A stretch of DNA of 64,000 nt from Meconema thalassinum (GCA_946902985.2 OX336388.2:127660346-127724345), one strand, 5' to 3'; counted from the stretch's first letter, positions 19,984 to 30,509 are shown. Program-made: numbers and translations. Notes: generated by a model from the letters alone, not told the origin.

Positions 19984-20689
19984 TGTTTGAGTCTTCAGTC
20001 TTTTGACTGGTTTGATGCAGCTCCCTGTCCTGATCTGATCGTTTCATCTCTACATACTGTAGCTACCAAATCTTACATCCGAGGCAATCTGTTTAATAAT
20101 AATAATAATAATGTTATTGGTTTTACGTCCCTTTTAACTACCCTGGCTTTTAGAGACGCCGGGGTGCCGGAAATTTACCCCGAAGGGGATCTTTAACGTG
20201 CCAGTAAATGTACTGACACGGCTCCCTCGCATTTGCGCACCCTCAAATGCCAGCTGACTGCGCCAGGTTTCGAACCTGCAACCTTGGGCTCAGCAAGCGA
20301 GAACGTTACCCCTGAGCCACGCAGCCAGACGGCAATCTGTTTAACATATCTCCTAACCTTTGTCTACCCCTACAGTTCTTGTCCTCAACCCTTCCTTCCA
20401 TAAGTAAGTTTGTTATTCCTGGGCTTGTTAGTAATCTGTGTGTCCTACCAACCTATCTCGTCTCTTCATTAGCAGTCACATCTCTCCCCTCCCACTCGTC
20501 TTAACACCTCTTCATTTGTTACTCTACCTACCCTTCTCTCCTTCATCATTCTCCTGTAACACCACATTTGAAATGGTTCTATTATCCTTTTTTTCCTGCT
20601 GCTCCAACGGTCCATGTTTCACTTGCATAGAGACATATTCGATGTCAACAGATCTCTTTTCTGCAGTAGTGCTTTCCTCGCCTGCTCTT
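19984..20689 (-). pseudogene. LINE RTE-2 3' fragment with nested SINE-D
   Basis: The minus strand carries the RTE-2 3' end (tail-side GCATCAAACCAGTCAAAAGA; then coding remnants for FEMWCYRRM-type and NEE-like motifs). Same family as 46596-47075, 51649-52115 and 62270-63075. Split by SINE-D at 20097 and cut by the TIR element at 20690; a short continuation is visible at 21255-21284. Confidence 0.78.
20097..20330 (-). repeat. SINE-D copy 2, nested in RTE-2
   Basis: Minus strand: head with CTGCGTGGCTCAGGGGTAAC, body CCGTGTCAGTACATTTACTG, end CACCCCGGCGTCTCTAAAAG, tail ATT units. Perfect 14-bp target duplication GGCAATCTGTTTAA (20083-20096 and 20331-20344). Confidence 0.92.
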
Positions 20690-21254
20690 GGACCTCCCGA
20701 CGAAAATCGTCACGAAACTTTCTGGCCTCAACTACTATGAGGTCAAAGTAATTGGTGTGAAATGCGGCATTTCGCATTCATCAACTACCCCTAAGACAAT
20801 GCGTATAAACGTAGGGGTGCGCACCTGTACTGGGACCGGACTAAAGGGAGCATCGCTTCTGCTGATAGATTCATATTCTGGTCAAACAGACACAGGTTTA
20901 TCGGCCAGTGACTTCGGAATCAGTGAATTAAATTTGCACACAGCAGTATTCCTGACTGTGGTTGCAGTTACGCCATTATTTGCTCGTGGTGTGAGATTCA
21001 ATTTTGTTTTCAACACTGCCCTCTTGCACCACATTACCATGAGGTAGAATCAAGTAACTTTTGCAAATCTATCTGTTGTACGTAATATCGTCATTTACAT
21101 GTATCATATTTCACAGGTAGATGATGTTAGTTGCGAGCCCTGCTTTTATAAGCCTTGTTTTATGGGTTGCGAAATGCCGCATTTCACACCAATTACTTTG
21201 ACCTCATGGTTGTTCAGCCCAGAAAGTTTCGTGGCGATTTTCGTCGGGAGGTCC
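20690..21254. mobile_element. Non-coding TIR element with about 90-bp inverted ends
   Basis: The left end GGACCTCCCGACGAAAATCG continues through ATGAGGTCAAAGTAATTGGT and GAAATGCGGCATTTCGCA, and is mirrored at 21165-21254 with about six mismatches. The interior (about 380 bp) has no transposase. It sits inside the RTE-2 fragment. No target duplication could be settled, so superfamily is open (long TIRs recall Mutator-like MITEs). Confidence 0.8.
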
Positions 21255-21279
21255 GTAAGCATCCCTTTGAGTCAACCTA

Positions 21280-22310
21280 CTTTTATAATTTTAAATGATC
21301 TTGTCGACTTCGTCGTTACGATGGGGTCTGGCGTTACGTTACGGTGACGGGAGGAAATGTACCCAGATGCACTGAGGTGTGTGACGTCATAGTACCGCTT
21401 GGTGCATGTGTTCCCCGACAATCTCTACTTCGTTAGTATAAGACAAAAATCCCCGATTCTTGGATGTCACGGGTAATCTCGAGAACCACTGGATGGATTT
21501 TGATGCGGGTTTCACCATTCTGTAAAGGATATCTCGAGGAAAGAGTCTGTAGAAAATAATTTATGTATGATCAAAGGAAGCCAAGCAGTAACGATTTCGG
21601 CAAAGGTCGAAAACAAACTTGGCGTCCGTGCGCTTCTTAAGCTTACGCTGGGCCAACAGTTAAAAATGTCAATATACTAAGAGTGTAAGAATTGGTCAGC
21701 ATGAAAAGTTCTACAAAAAAGTCCGTGAGAGCATATCTCTATCTTCAATACATCGCCCACTATAAGTGTTTTTAGACTGGATTGAAGGGGCACGTCCCCG
21801 CACGCTCTGGTGAGCGTGACGGCATCCCGCGCGCTTGACCTTGCTTTGCCGTTGTTTTGCACTTGGCGTTCGAGAGTAATTTGAAACAAGAATAACCCCT
21901 GGCACTATACAGCCCATGACGGGCTAAGGCCGACCAAGCGACCGCTGGCCAGTCATTCGGCCTGCAGATATTGGGGTGACGCGTGATCAGCGCGTCGGGT
22001 CCCCTCGGCCGTTAATCTTGGTTTTCGTGATCGGGGCGCTGTCTCAATGTCAGACAGCTACTCAATTGTCCTCACGAGGCTGAGTGCACCCCGTTCCAAC
22101 CCTCACGTAAGTTTTAAAATCCCTGACAGAGCCGGGGATCGAAACAAGGTAAAGTAGTATAAAGCAAGATAAGTATTAGCCTATGCAGATAATTTTCTAA
22201 CATGTCAAGAGTCTTTGGCTTCGAGCGAAGCGAGAAGCCTCCAGCCTTTCTAGCATTTTTCAGCATTTTTAGCATTTAAAATGATACAAAGTCTAGTCTT
22301 TCAGTCACTT
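21280..22310 (-). repeat. Rep-X copy 1 (minus), interrupted by SINE-K
   Basis: Matches 27085-27785 in inverse orientation over most of its length: CTTGTCGACTTCGTCGTTAC, CACTGAGGTGTGTGACGTCA, AATCCCCGATTCTTGG, AAGAAGCGCACGGACGCC (inverted) and the GCTTCGAGCGAAGCGAGAAG palindrome. Shorter relatives at 24685 and 42180. Small frames are shared but none looks like a known protein. Confidence 0.8.
21891..22140 (-). repeat. SINE-K, nested in Rep-X
   Basis: On the minus strand the first part is SINE-C-like (CCCCGGCTCTGTCAGGGA, GGAACGGGGTGCACTCAGCC), but the second half differs: ACGGCCGAGGGGACCCG and CATGGGCTGTATAGTGCC-like. Flanked by GAAACAAG (21883-21890 and 22141-22148). Shows a SINE-C front joined to a different tail. 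Confidence 0.75.
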
Positions 22311-22579
22311 TTTTAAATTTATTTCCGCTGCATTCCATTATTTTTTGTTTACATTTGAAGAAGTCATATGCAAAACAGCACACACCAAACACAGTTTTGA
22401 TAAAATAGTTTTTTTTTTGTAATTTCCTTAATAAATGTAGTGTTGTTTTTTTTTTTTTTTTTTTGCTAGAATTTACTCCCAAAACGGTTGTGCTCGGGTA
22501 CTGGATTTGTATGTCTAATGACTTCTTCTAAAACAATATATAAAGTACTTGGATACATGTGATTTTGCAACTCTCTATA

Positions 22580-22630
22580 AGGGCAGATGACCTCGTAATT
22601 CCTCCCCTTGAAACAACAATAACTAACTAA
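22580..22630 (+). repeat. Tail-only retro-insertion 1 (51 bp)
   Basis: Consists of AGGGCAGATGACCTCGTAAT, CCTCCCCTTGAAACAACAAT and AACTAACTAA, only the 3' hairpin and tail of the I-like LINE. Perfect 12-bp target duplication CAACTCTCTATA (22568-22579 and 22631-22642). Confidence 0.85.
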
Positions 22631-22642
22631 CAACTCTCTATA

Positions 22643-24684
22643 TTTATTTAAAAATATAATGACCTTTAGAAATAACAAAACAAAGATTCTGACCAAAATA
22701 CATTAAAAAATATTGTTATTTATTAACTTCTAATCACTGTCAGTGTCCCAAAGTTCACTACCACTATCTGAATGACCACTAGTGAGGTTTCTGTACTTCT
22801 CTACCAGCTCTCGATGCGATAACTTAAACTCACTATGGATACTGTCTATATACAGTGAGATTCTTTTGCTGGAGCGCCCCGCCTTCCGCGAGCCAACCGA
22901 GCTCGGGCCGCACATTGCGCAGAGGCGAGCTAACCAGGGTCATTAAAATCAAGTCACTAAACCTCCATCAACGAGGGTGTGAAGTATCAGCGCACCTATA
23001 GTAAGTTAACTTAAACAACAGCTTCCTGCAACATTTAATTAAAGAAGCACAGATGTTTTTCATTTCTATTTCTTAGGAATCTGGGTGACCTCACGTCACC
23101 AGTTAAAGGTTAGAACTTACCTTTTCACAGAATATGCTGAAAATGTTCTCCTTCAGCTGACAGACAGTAACTTTGGAAGTTACATCGTTAGATTATGTAG
23201 CTACTTCTGTACCCCCCGGTGTATTTACTGTAATTAATCGAAGCACGGACCTAAGCCCGTTTGATGATTAATAGTGGGGTAGTTTAAAATACACAAAGTG
23301 TACAGATCAATTACCGTACCCGTACTCTAGTGGAGCTGGAGAACAATATACGGCAGCAGATATCCCTCACAACAGAAGGGAATTACAACGTGTAAACGCT
23401 AATTTATTTTCACGGTACAACCCCTGTCTGTCAGCAGACGAAGAACAGTCTCAGCATCTTCTGTGAAAAGGTAAGTTCTTTAATCATGATTTGCTGGTGA
23501 ATTAACTATTAATTAATGTACTGTATTACGGTTTCCGCCTGCGCGTGATCCACGACCCGAGCTCGGTTGGCTGGCGGAAGGCGCACGCGCCCGGAAACCG
23601 CCGCCGGTCCTGCTCCAGCAAAAGAATTCCCCTGTACTTCATTGTGTCTCTTGATTTTAGCACTTTCTGAGGTGCTGTTTTGCAACTGCCTTAATTTCAT
23701 TCCTACAATTATAAGGATTTCCTCATGGAAACTGACGTTGTTTTGCACTGTCGATTCCGGTCTCAACTCATTTATGGTCCAAAGTGGACTTCTGCGGTTT
23801 TGCATCTACCTTTTTAATTTGTTGATTTTCATCAAGAATTCTTTCCTCAAGACGAACTCCATACACATATACAAATAGATTTTTAATTTTCAGATACGGC
23901 TTTCACTCAGCCCCTCCCTTTCTACGGGAACACCCGCTGAATTCATCACAGTAAGGTATTCAAAAACAAGACGCGGGTACAGAACTTGTGATGCAAAGAA
24001 ACAAACTGAGGACGTGGGTTTCTCGAACTTTGGGGTCGTGCAAGCAATCATGGCAAGTGGATCTGGCTGCACTAATCCTAAGCCTCCTGGACTGCAATGA
24101 TCGGCCCCCTGCGCAGATTTAATTACGCTTTGTAATGAATGTGCTCGAGATTAACATCTGTGAGATAAGATTAGATCTAGTAGCAGAACTATCCATCAAG
24201 AAGGCGGTGCCTGCGACAAGGTACACAGTTACCCATTGTTCGATATAATATTAAAACTAATCGAAAATCAGTTGATAAGCGGTAAGAGTGCAAGGGATCA
24301 AAGGTGGTGTGTTCTGTCTTAAAGGCAATAAGATTGGAACATATTTGATGTTCAAATTCACCTAAATTACTCAAAGTCGTTCAAACACGACAATCTCGTA
24401 TTAGTGTATTCATGACATGTTAAAAATCCCTCTCGGCACGACGGAAGGCGGAGGTAGATTTTACCGGGCAAAGAAAAAATATTTTGAATTCACATAATTC
24501 GGAAATTGTTGTATATAGCTCCTATACATTTCCTCAAGATTCTTTTCCAAGACCTCTCGCTTCTCCATCTTGTAGTTCATGGGCAAGCATTCACTGGCAT
24601 ACAGACATTCTATTTTCACCACGGTGTTGTAGTGTTTTATTTCGACATTCCAAGATAGGCAGTTCTTATTGTACGAGGGCTGTT
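22643..24684. other. Unassigned region with internal inverted repeats
   Basis: Two inverted pairs are visible: about 22860-22905 with 23555-23625 (sharing TTCTTTTGCTGGAGC and CCAACCGAGCTCGGG), and about 23117-23175 with 23420-23478 (sharing AGAACTTACCTTTTCACAGA). They nest around a centre near 23300, as in a decayed foldback or TIR element. A 61-codon minus frame at 22730-22915 is Ser- and Asp-rich at its end and unrecognised. From 23700 on nothing else is supported. Confidence 0.45.
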
Positions 24685-25708
24685 TTTTATCATTTCAAAT
24701 TATCTTGTCGACTTCGTCGTTATGCTTGAGTCTAAAGTTATGCGGTACGGAGACGGAAGTGACGTCATGCAGCCGCGCGGGAAGCCTAAGTTAATAGGTA
24801 AAGGACGGCGAGTGCGTGACGTCATGCAGCCACGCGGGAAGCCGAAGTTAATGGTGAATGGAGTCTGTTGAAAGAGTCCTGGGGCGTCGAGCGACCTGGG
24901 GCTTTGAGCGAAGCGAAAAGAATACAGGGTGACTCCTAAAGAGGTGTACAAGATGCCAGATAAGAGTACAGGGTGACTCCTAAAGAGGTGTCCAAGATGG
25001 CAGAGAAGAATACAGGGTTACTTCTAAAGAGATACCGTATACAAGATGCCATATAAGAATACAGGGTGCCTCCTAAAGAGGTGTGCAGGATGTCAGAGCA
25101 AAATACAGTACAAGATGCCAGATAAGAATACAGGGTGACTCCTATAGAGATATACAAGATGCCAGATAAGAATACAAGGTGACTCTTAAAGAGGTGTACA
25201 AAATGGCACAGAAGAATACAGGGTTACTCCTAAAGAGGTGCACCAGATGTCAGACAAGAATACAGGGTGACTCCTAAAGAGGTGTACAAGACGTCACACA
25301 AGAATACAGGGTGACTTCTAAAGAGATATAAAGATGCCATATAAGAATACAGGGTGCCTCCTAAAGAGGTGTGTAGGATGTCAGAGCAAAATACAGGGTG
25401 ACACTTAATGAGGTGTACAGGATGTTAGATTCAATTCAAATACAAGGTGACCCTTAAAGAGGATTGCAAGATATCAGATTCAAATAATGGGTGACCCTTA
25501 AAGTGTTGTAAAAGATGTCAGACTCAAATACAGGGTGACCCTTAAAGAAGTGCCCGCGCGGGAAGCCTAAGTTAATGGGTAATGGAGTCTGTTGAAAGGG
25601 TCCTGGGGCTTCGAGCGAAGCGAGAAGCCCTCCTGAGCCTTTCTAACATGTGTAGCGTTTGTAGCATGCATCATTTGAAATGATATAACGTCTAATCTTT
25701 CAGACTGA
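24685..25708 (-). repeat. Rep-X copy 2 with internal 44-bp minisatellite
   Basis: Left end ATTATCTTGTCGACTTCGTC and right end GATATAACGTCTAATCTTTC match Rep-X. The GGAGTCTGTTGAAAG...GAGCGAAGCG segment is present on both sides of the minisatellite (24858-24915 and 25582-25628), so the repeat expanded within a duplicated piece of the element. The right side is cut by the mariner element at 25711. Confidence 0.72.
24917..25553 (+). repeat. 44-bp minisatellite, about 14 copies
   Basis: Consensus AAGAATACAGGGTGACTCCT + AAAGAGGTGTACAAGATGCC + AGAT. Units diverge towards the right end, where the spacing also drifts to about 40-45 bp. Confidence 0.88.
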
Positions 25709-25710
25709 CT

Positions 25711-26377
25711 GTATTTTTTTAAGTAAGGGCGACTCTTTTTTTTAATTAACCGACCATTTTATTTTGAAACCACATTTGTTTTTAGGTTTTACATACCTTC
25801 CTCTATTTTTTACATAGTTGCCTTGTTTAATTAGGCATGTGTCATACCTTAAAACTAAGTTGTGAAATCTCTCTGCCTAAAAGTTTGCCGCCTGCTCTGA
25901 CAACCAAGAATTCACACTTGAGGAAAATCCATTGATAGAGTGGTTATCATGAATCTTCGGTCCTCGTGAATTTTCGTGTCAATTGCAGTCACCAAGTCAT
26001 CTGTGATCACAGACCTGAGCGTTCATCGTCATGAACATTTTCACGGCCACTTTTGAACTCGCGTACCCATTTTCGCACTTAACCTTCCATCATTGCATTA
26101 TCACCATCCACCTCACAAAGCTGACGATGAATGTCTGCAGCCGACATGTTTCTTGCACTCAAAAAACGTATCACAGATCGTACCTCACACGCGGCGGGCG
26201 AATCAATAATCTTGAACATTGTAAAGATGCACAGTTCAGCGTACAGGTTAGCTACACAGCTGCAACTGACGCCTGCTTGTTCGCAAAGGATGCCGGGAGG
26301 TAGCGTGCACGCTTGTTGTGGCGTGCGCACTAACTACGGGATTAGAAAAACGGCCCTTACTTAAAAAACAGCTCTCG
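25711..26377 (-). mobile_element. Deleted mariner (copy 1) with N- and C-terminal transposase remnants
   Basis: Same structure as 43928-44602, inverted. Minus strand: TIR GAGAGCTGTTTTTTAAGTAA, open start with MFKIIDSPAACEVRSVIRFL, SARNMSAADIHRQLCEV and VRRWVREFKSGRGNVHNDER (the N-terminal helix-turn-helix of mariner), then a break after MDF-Q-, then C-terminal FYA-GFQNLVLRYEKCLN-like codons. The whole catalytic core is deleted. TA lies at the right end (26378-26379); about 10 bp of the other TIR end is missing. Confidence 0.85.
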
Positions 26378-26380
26378 TAG

Positions 26381-26408
26381 ATATTATTATCATTATTATT
26401 ATTATTAG
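26381..26408 (+). repeat. ATT microsatellite left of SINE-F
   Basis: ATT/ATC units; together with the ATT run at 26737-26777 it may represent the target duplication or tail of SINE-F. Confidence 0.8.
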
Positions 26409-26735
26409 AGAGCCTCCGTGGCTTAGGCGGCAGCACGCCGGCCTCTCACCGCTGGGTCCGTGGTTCAAATCCCGGTCACTCCATGTGAGATCTGTGCTGG
26501 ACAAAACGGAGGCAGACAGGTTTTTCTCCGGGTACTCGAGTTTTCCCTGTCACAATTTCATTCCAGCAACACTCTCCACTATCATTTCATTTCATCTGTC
26601 ATTCATTTAATCATTGCCCCAGAGGAGTGCGTCAGGCCTCGGCAGCCGGCACAGTCCATATCCTCGCCGCTAGATGGGGGCTTCATTCATTCCATTCCTG
26701 ACCCGGTCGGAGACTGGAAGCAGGCTGTGGATTTT

Positions 26736-26736
<1 letters not shown>
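26409..26736 (+). repeat. SINE-F copy 1
   Basis: Head GCCTCCGTGGCTTAGGCGG, B box GGTTCAAATCCCGG (26463-26476), body GGTTTTTCTCCGGGTACTCG and TCTAGATGGGGGCTTCATTC-like (CGCTAGATGGGGGCTTC), end GCAGGCTGTGGATTTTTC. Matches 44630-44959 at high identity. Confidence 0.9.

Positions 26737-26777
<41 letters not shown>
26737..26777 (+). repeat. ATT microsatellite
   Basis: About 13 ATT units forming the tail of SINE-F; gives a poly-Leu frame that is not a gene. Confidence 0.9.
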
Positions 26778-26778
<1 letters not shown>

Positions 26779-27084
26779 GGCTTTAGGGGAGCCAAGTGAG
26801 AATTTTGCCTAGAAGGGGATTTTACCTATTGCAAAGGGTACCATGATACAACTTCCGGAAAATTTTGACATATCATCGCGTTTCACTTCCCCCAGATCCC
26901 AAAACCACCATCAGTTCAAAAGTTTATAATTTATGTATCACTTTCTTGTGGACTCGATAACTACCGTCATTTTACACCAATCACATTCAAATTTGTACAT
27001 AAAATATAACCATTTAAAATCACGGTCGAGTTCATTAATGGGGAAAATTGGACCAAGGGGGTGGAAATGGAGACGAAGTGTAGA

Positions 27085-27785
27085 AAGTGACAGTCAGTCT
27101 GAAAGACTAGACTTTGTATCATTTTAAATGCTACAAATGCTGAAAAATGCTAGAAAGGCTGGAGGCTTCTCGCTTCGCTCGAAGCCAAAGACTCTTAACA
27201 TGTTAGAAAATTATCTGCATAATACTTATCTTGCTTATCTTGTTTCAAATTACTCGCGAACGGCCAGTGCAAACCAAGTGCAAAGCAACGTCAGTCTAAA
27301 AACACTTATAGTGGGCGATGTATCGAAGGTAGAGATATGCTCTCGGGGACTCTTTTGTAGAACTTTTCATGCTGACCAATTCTTACCCTCATAGTATATT
27401 GATATTTTTAACGGTTTGCCCAGCGTAAGCTTAAGAAGCGCACGGACGCCAAGTTTGTTTTCGACTTTTTCACTGAAATCGTTACTGCTTGGCTTACTTT
27501 GATCATACATAAATTATTTTCTACAGATTCTTTCCTCGAGATATCCTTTACAGAATGGTGAAAACCGCATCAAAATCCATCAAGTGGTTCTCGAGATTAC
27601 CCGTGACATCCAAGAATCGGGGATTTTTGTCTCATACTAATGAAGTAGAGATTGTCGTGGAACACATGCACCAAGCATTACTATGACGTCACACACCTCA
27701 GTGCATCTGGGTACATTTCGTCCCGTTACCGTAACGTAACGCCAGACCCCAGCGTAACGACGAAGTCGACAAGATCATTTAAAAT
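27085..27785 (+). repeat. Rep-X copy 3 (reference copy, plus)
   Basis: Runs from CAGTCAGTCTGAAAGACTAG to CGACGAAGTCGACAAGATC without interruption and so defines the family at about 700 bp. Contains the GGCTTCTCGCTTCGCTCGAA palindrome (27166-27188), ACACTTATAGTGGGCGATG and ATGACGTCACACACCTCAGT. No recognisable protein. Confidence 0.8.
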
Positions 27786-27859
27786 TATTTAAAAAAGCCA
27801 ATGTAGTGGGTTCCCAGTTGCGATTTTCTGTATTCTGTAGTGATGAAACTCTTTCTCTC

Positions 27860-27942
27860 TACATGACTCAGTATTTAGACCGACCTTGCTGTATGGAAGT
27901 GAGAGCTGGGTAGATTCAGGATATCCGATACATAAGCTAGAG
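27860..27942 (+). pseudogene. RTE-like reverse transcriptase fragment (left part)
   Basis: Encodes RPTLLYGSESWVDSG and HKLEQ, the LYGSE-W motif of RTE-like LINEs. Continues after the hAT MITE (28221-28302) and the Helitron (28859 on). Confidence 0.65.
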
Positions 27943-28220
27943 CAGGCTGTTCCAAATCCATGAGTTTGAGTATGAGTACACGCGAGTACTCAGCAGTAAT
28001 GTTCGGAGCACGGTTGGAGAGGGACCGGGGGTGATAGCCAATACGTCACTGGGCGAAGGTCATAACACAAGTCAATGCGCTTCCAGCCAGTCTTGATGTA
28101 TAGACCGCGCAGTGACGGCAGCCCCCCACAGCAGAGCTGTACTGCATGTTGCAGGTTTACTCACGGAAGGCGGCGAGTACTCCACTGCTCACGAGCGAGC
28201 TGCTCCGCTGGAACAGCCTG
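27943..28220. mobile_element. hAT-type MITE (278 bp)
   Basis: Perfect 12-bp inverted ends CAGGCTGTTCCA and a perfect 8-bp target duplication AGCTAGAG (27935-27942 and 28221-28228). Both the CAG start and 8-bp duplication are hAT hallmarks. No transposase; inserted in the LINE pseudogene. Confidence 0.92.
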
Positions 28221-28302
28221 AGCTAGAGGAAACTGATATGAGGGTAGCACGAATGGTGGCTGGGACAAATAGATGGAAGCAATGGCAGGAGGGTACTCGT
28301 AA

Positions 28303-28858
28303 TCTACATATACTAATATAATAAAGCTGAAGAGTTTGTGTGTGTGTTTAAACGCGCTAATCTCCTGAACTACCAGTCGGATTCGAAAAAATATTTTTCT
28401 ATATGATAGCCGGATTCAAGAGGAATAGTTTTGGCTGTGTAGCATTAGGCTACAATTCTCAGGTAACCTTAAATATTGATTTTTGTTCAGTAATTCGGAA
28501 GAATAAGCGTTCCCGAACAGCTTCAATAATACCTAAGTCTATTGTTGCCTGGCAATGCGGGCTGCATCACGTCGCCCCTACCAATGATCTGGTCCAGAAT
28601 TGCGAGCTGCTTATAAATTGCAGTCACGGGGAGTAATTAGTACAAAAAGATTTCTTAGGCCCCTTAAAACAGTTATCATGACAATAGTATGCCTCTGTAT
28701 AAGGGCGATGGTGTTGGTGCAGTATACTGAGGTTATCAGCTGCAATAAGCGTTGGTGCTTTCCGATCCTTATCCTTGAGCGCTCCAGTTCTGTAGTAGTA
28801 TTCATTATCATCCATAAAACAAATAAATCAACCAGGCGAAGCCGGGCACAACTGCTAG
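28303..28858 (+). mobile_element. Non-autonomous Helitron (556 bp)
   Basis: Begins TCTACATATACTAATATAAT after an A and ends GCGAAGCCGGGCACAACTG-CTAG before a T, with no target duplication, which is the A^T insertion rule of Helitrons. Upstream of CTAG is the usual GC-rich imperfect hairpin. No Rep/helicase gene. It splits the LINE pseudogene. Confidence 0.88.
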
Positions 28859-29203
28859 TGAAGAGATAAAGGCTAAGTTAGAAATGAACATGCTAGATGA
28901 AGCTGTTTGTATGAGCTGACTCAGATGGTATGGACATGTGAAGAGAATATGGAGGAGAGATTACCAAAGAGGTTAATGAGTACGGCTGTAGATGGTAAGA
29001 GAAGCAGAGGTAGGGTTAGGAGGCGATGGTTAGACTCAGTGTTGAATGATTCCAAAGTGAGAGGTGTAGATGCAGAAAAGACCGCACTGCTAACTGCTAA
29101 TAGGGGATCATGGTGGCGACTTGTTCTCAAACAGAGGCTTGCAGACTGGACGCTAAAAGGTAAAACAGTCTCAAATGAAAATGTATGTATTAGATGCAGT
29201 TAG
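28859..29203 (+). pseudogene. RTE-like reverse transcriptase fragment (right part)
   Basis: Encodes WYGHVKR, then, after a frameshift, EERLPKRLM, GKRSRGRVRRRWLDSVLNDS and NRGSWWRLVL: the C-terminal end of RTE-like pol. Joined in order with 27860-27942 and 28221-28302 once the two insertions are ignored. Confidence 0.75.
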
Positions 29204-29204
29204 A

Positions 29205-29340
29205 AGGTTTCCTTTCTTAGTTTTGAATCAAAAATTTGCTGAGATAACTATGAGCGGTGAATGTGCCTCCTTAAATGTATTGTCAGACCTGGGAATCGAA
29301 CCCGAGCAGCCATTATACCACGGGGCGGTTCACGATGCAA
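29205..29340 (-). repeat. tRNA-derived SINE fragment (SINE-M)
   Basis: Minus strand: CGCCCCGTGGTATAATGG (A-box side) and GGGTTCGATTCCCAGG (B box, about 29288-29303). The anticodon arm is missing, so it is not a working tRNA. The sequence continues to about 29205 on the 3' side. Ends are uncertain. Confidence 0.45.
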
Positions 29341-29744
29341 GCTCAACCCCTAACAATAAATAATAAGAGTGCAAGTCTAGAAAACATTGGTAAGCTGGAA
29401 TGCAAAGCCCCCAACAACACACTTGTCATCTCACATTCCACGGCCTGCTATATCAAGTAGCTGTGCGCTGTTTTGTTATATTGTTTTGTTTGATGTCTGG
29501 CCAACGCTGCCGGATGCAGATGTAAATGGACCAGACACAAGACAAATGACACTTGTTATTACGTCATACGCAAAACAAGTGAAGACGATATGCATATTCA
29601 TGTCTGTTATAAAATCTGTATTCGCCAACTCTATAACCCACATACTTAACGCTTGCCAGACACACCTAGTAATACTAACCAGCAACATTGTTGCATTGTT
29701 TCATGCCCCTCTTCAGACAAGGAACACAGAATAATAATAATAAT
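29341..29744. other. Unassigned spacer
   Basis: No domain in its open frames; ends with a short AAT run (29731-29745) before the next LINE fragment. Confidence 0.4.
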
Positions 29745-30475
29745 AAAAGTAGACGAAATACGGGAGGGTAAACGTCACGAAACAGTTTAAATACCTCGGA
29801 GAGATCATTAGCAACAATGGAGTGGACAAAGAGTCAATGGAAACAGAAGACTTAAACTAGAAAAACTCAACTTCTCCACTAAAAATATATACAACAAATG
29901 CCAAACTAGGCTATAACACTACAATCCTGTGGTAAAACCGGTGATCTTATATGGTATGGAGACGGCAAATTTGATGAACCTGGGAACGCTTCTGAAGATT
30001 GAAAGGAGGATATTGCGGCGGATTTACGGCCCAAAAGTGGTACATGGAACCTACAGACTAAGATCAAACAAGGAGATATATGAAAGGGGGGAAGACCTGG
30101 AAACAACAATTAATTATGAAAAGACGTTTACGTTTCTATGGACATATGGTTAGAATGGATCCAACAAGAATAAATAAACAAATTTTTGATAAAATATATA
30201 ATCTGAAGAGCCAAGGGGGTTACACCAAGCAGATGAAGGAAGAACTCCGGAGGCTAGGAATTACAGATGACGACTGTCGAGACAGAACACAATTCAGGGA
30301 AATACTTTCCAACATAATTAAGATTCTTGTGCGAAAAGAGAAAGAACGCAGGGGAGAAAGATGGACAGCAGAGAGAAAGGCATAACACTCTGAAAGAATG
30401 AAGGAAGTGTGGAGGAAGAGAAAGGATGAAAGAACTATGAGAAGGAAATGAAATGATATTTGCGTGGTCCTTAGT
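29745..30475 (+). pseudogene. LINE RTE-1 3' fragment
   Basis: Close relative of 60840-61520. Encodes FKYLGEIISNNGVD, VILYGMETANLMN, IERRILRRIYGPK, YGHMVRMDPTR, NKQIFDKIYNLK and GGYTKQMKEELRRLGI, with frameshifts near 29850 and 30080. Ends with the shared TGATATTTGCGTGGTCCTT terminus. 5'-truncated. Confidence 0.85.
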
Positions 30476-30509
30476 TTTCGCCGGTTCGCATAATGTATGT
30501 AATAATGAT

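Noticed and set aside
22730..22915. Small conserved-looking protein ending in Ser/Asp-rich sequence
   Set aside because: No relative recognised, no splice signals, and part of it lies in an inverted repeat.
24917..25553. CRISPR-like array
   Set aside because: Units are contiguous and diverged without unique spacers; the genome is eukaryotic. The satellite at 33.9-37.6 kb was rejected for the same reason.
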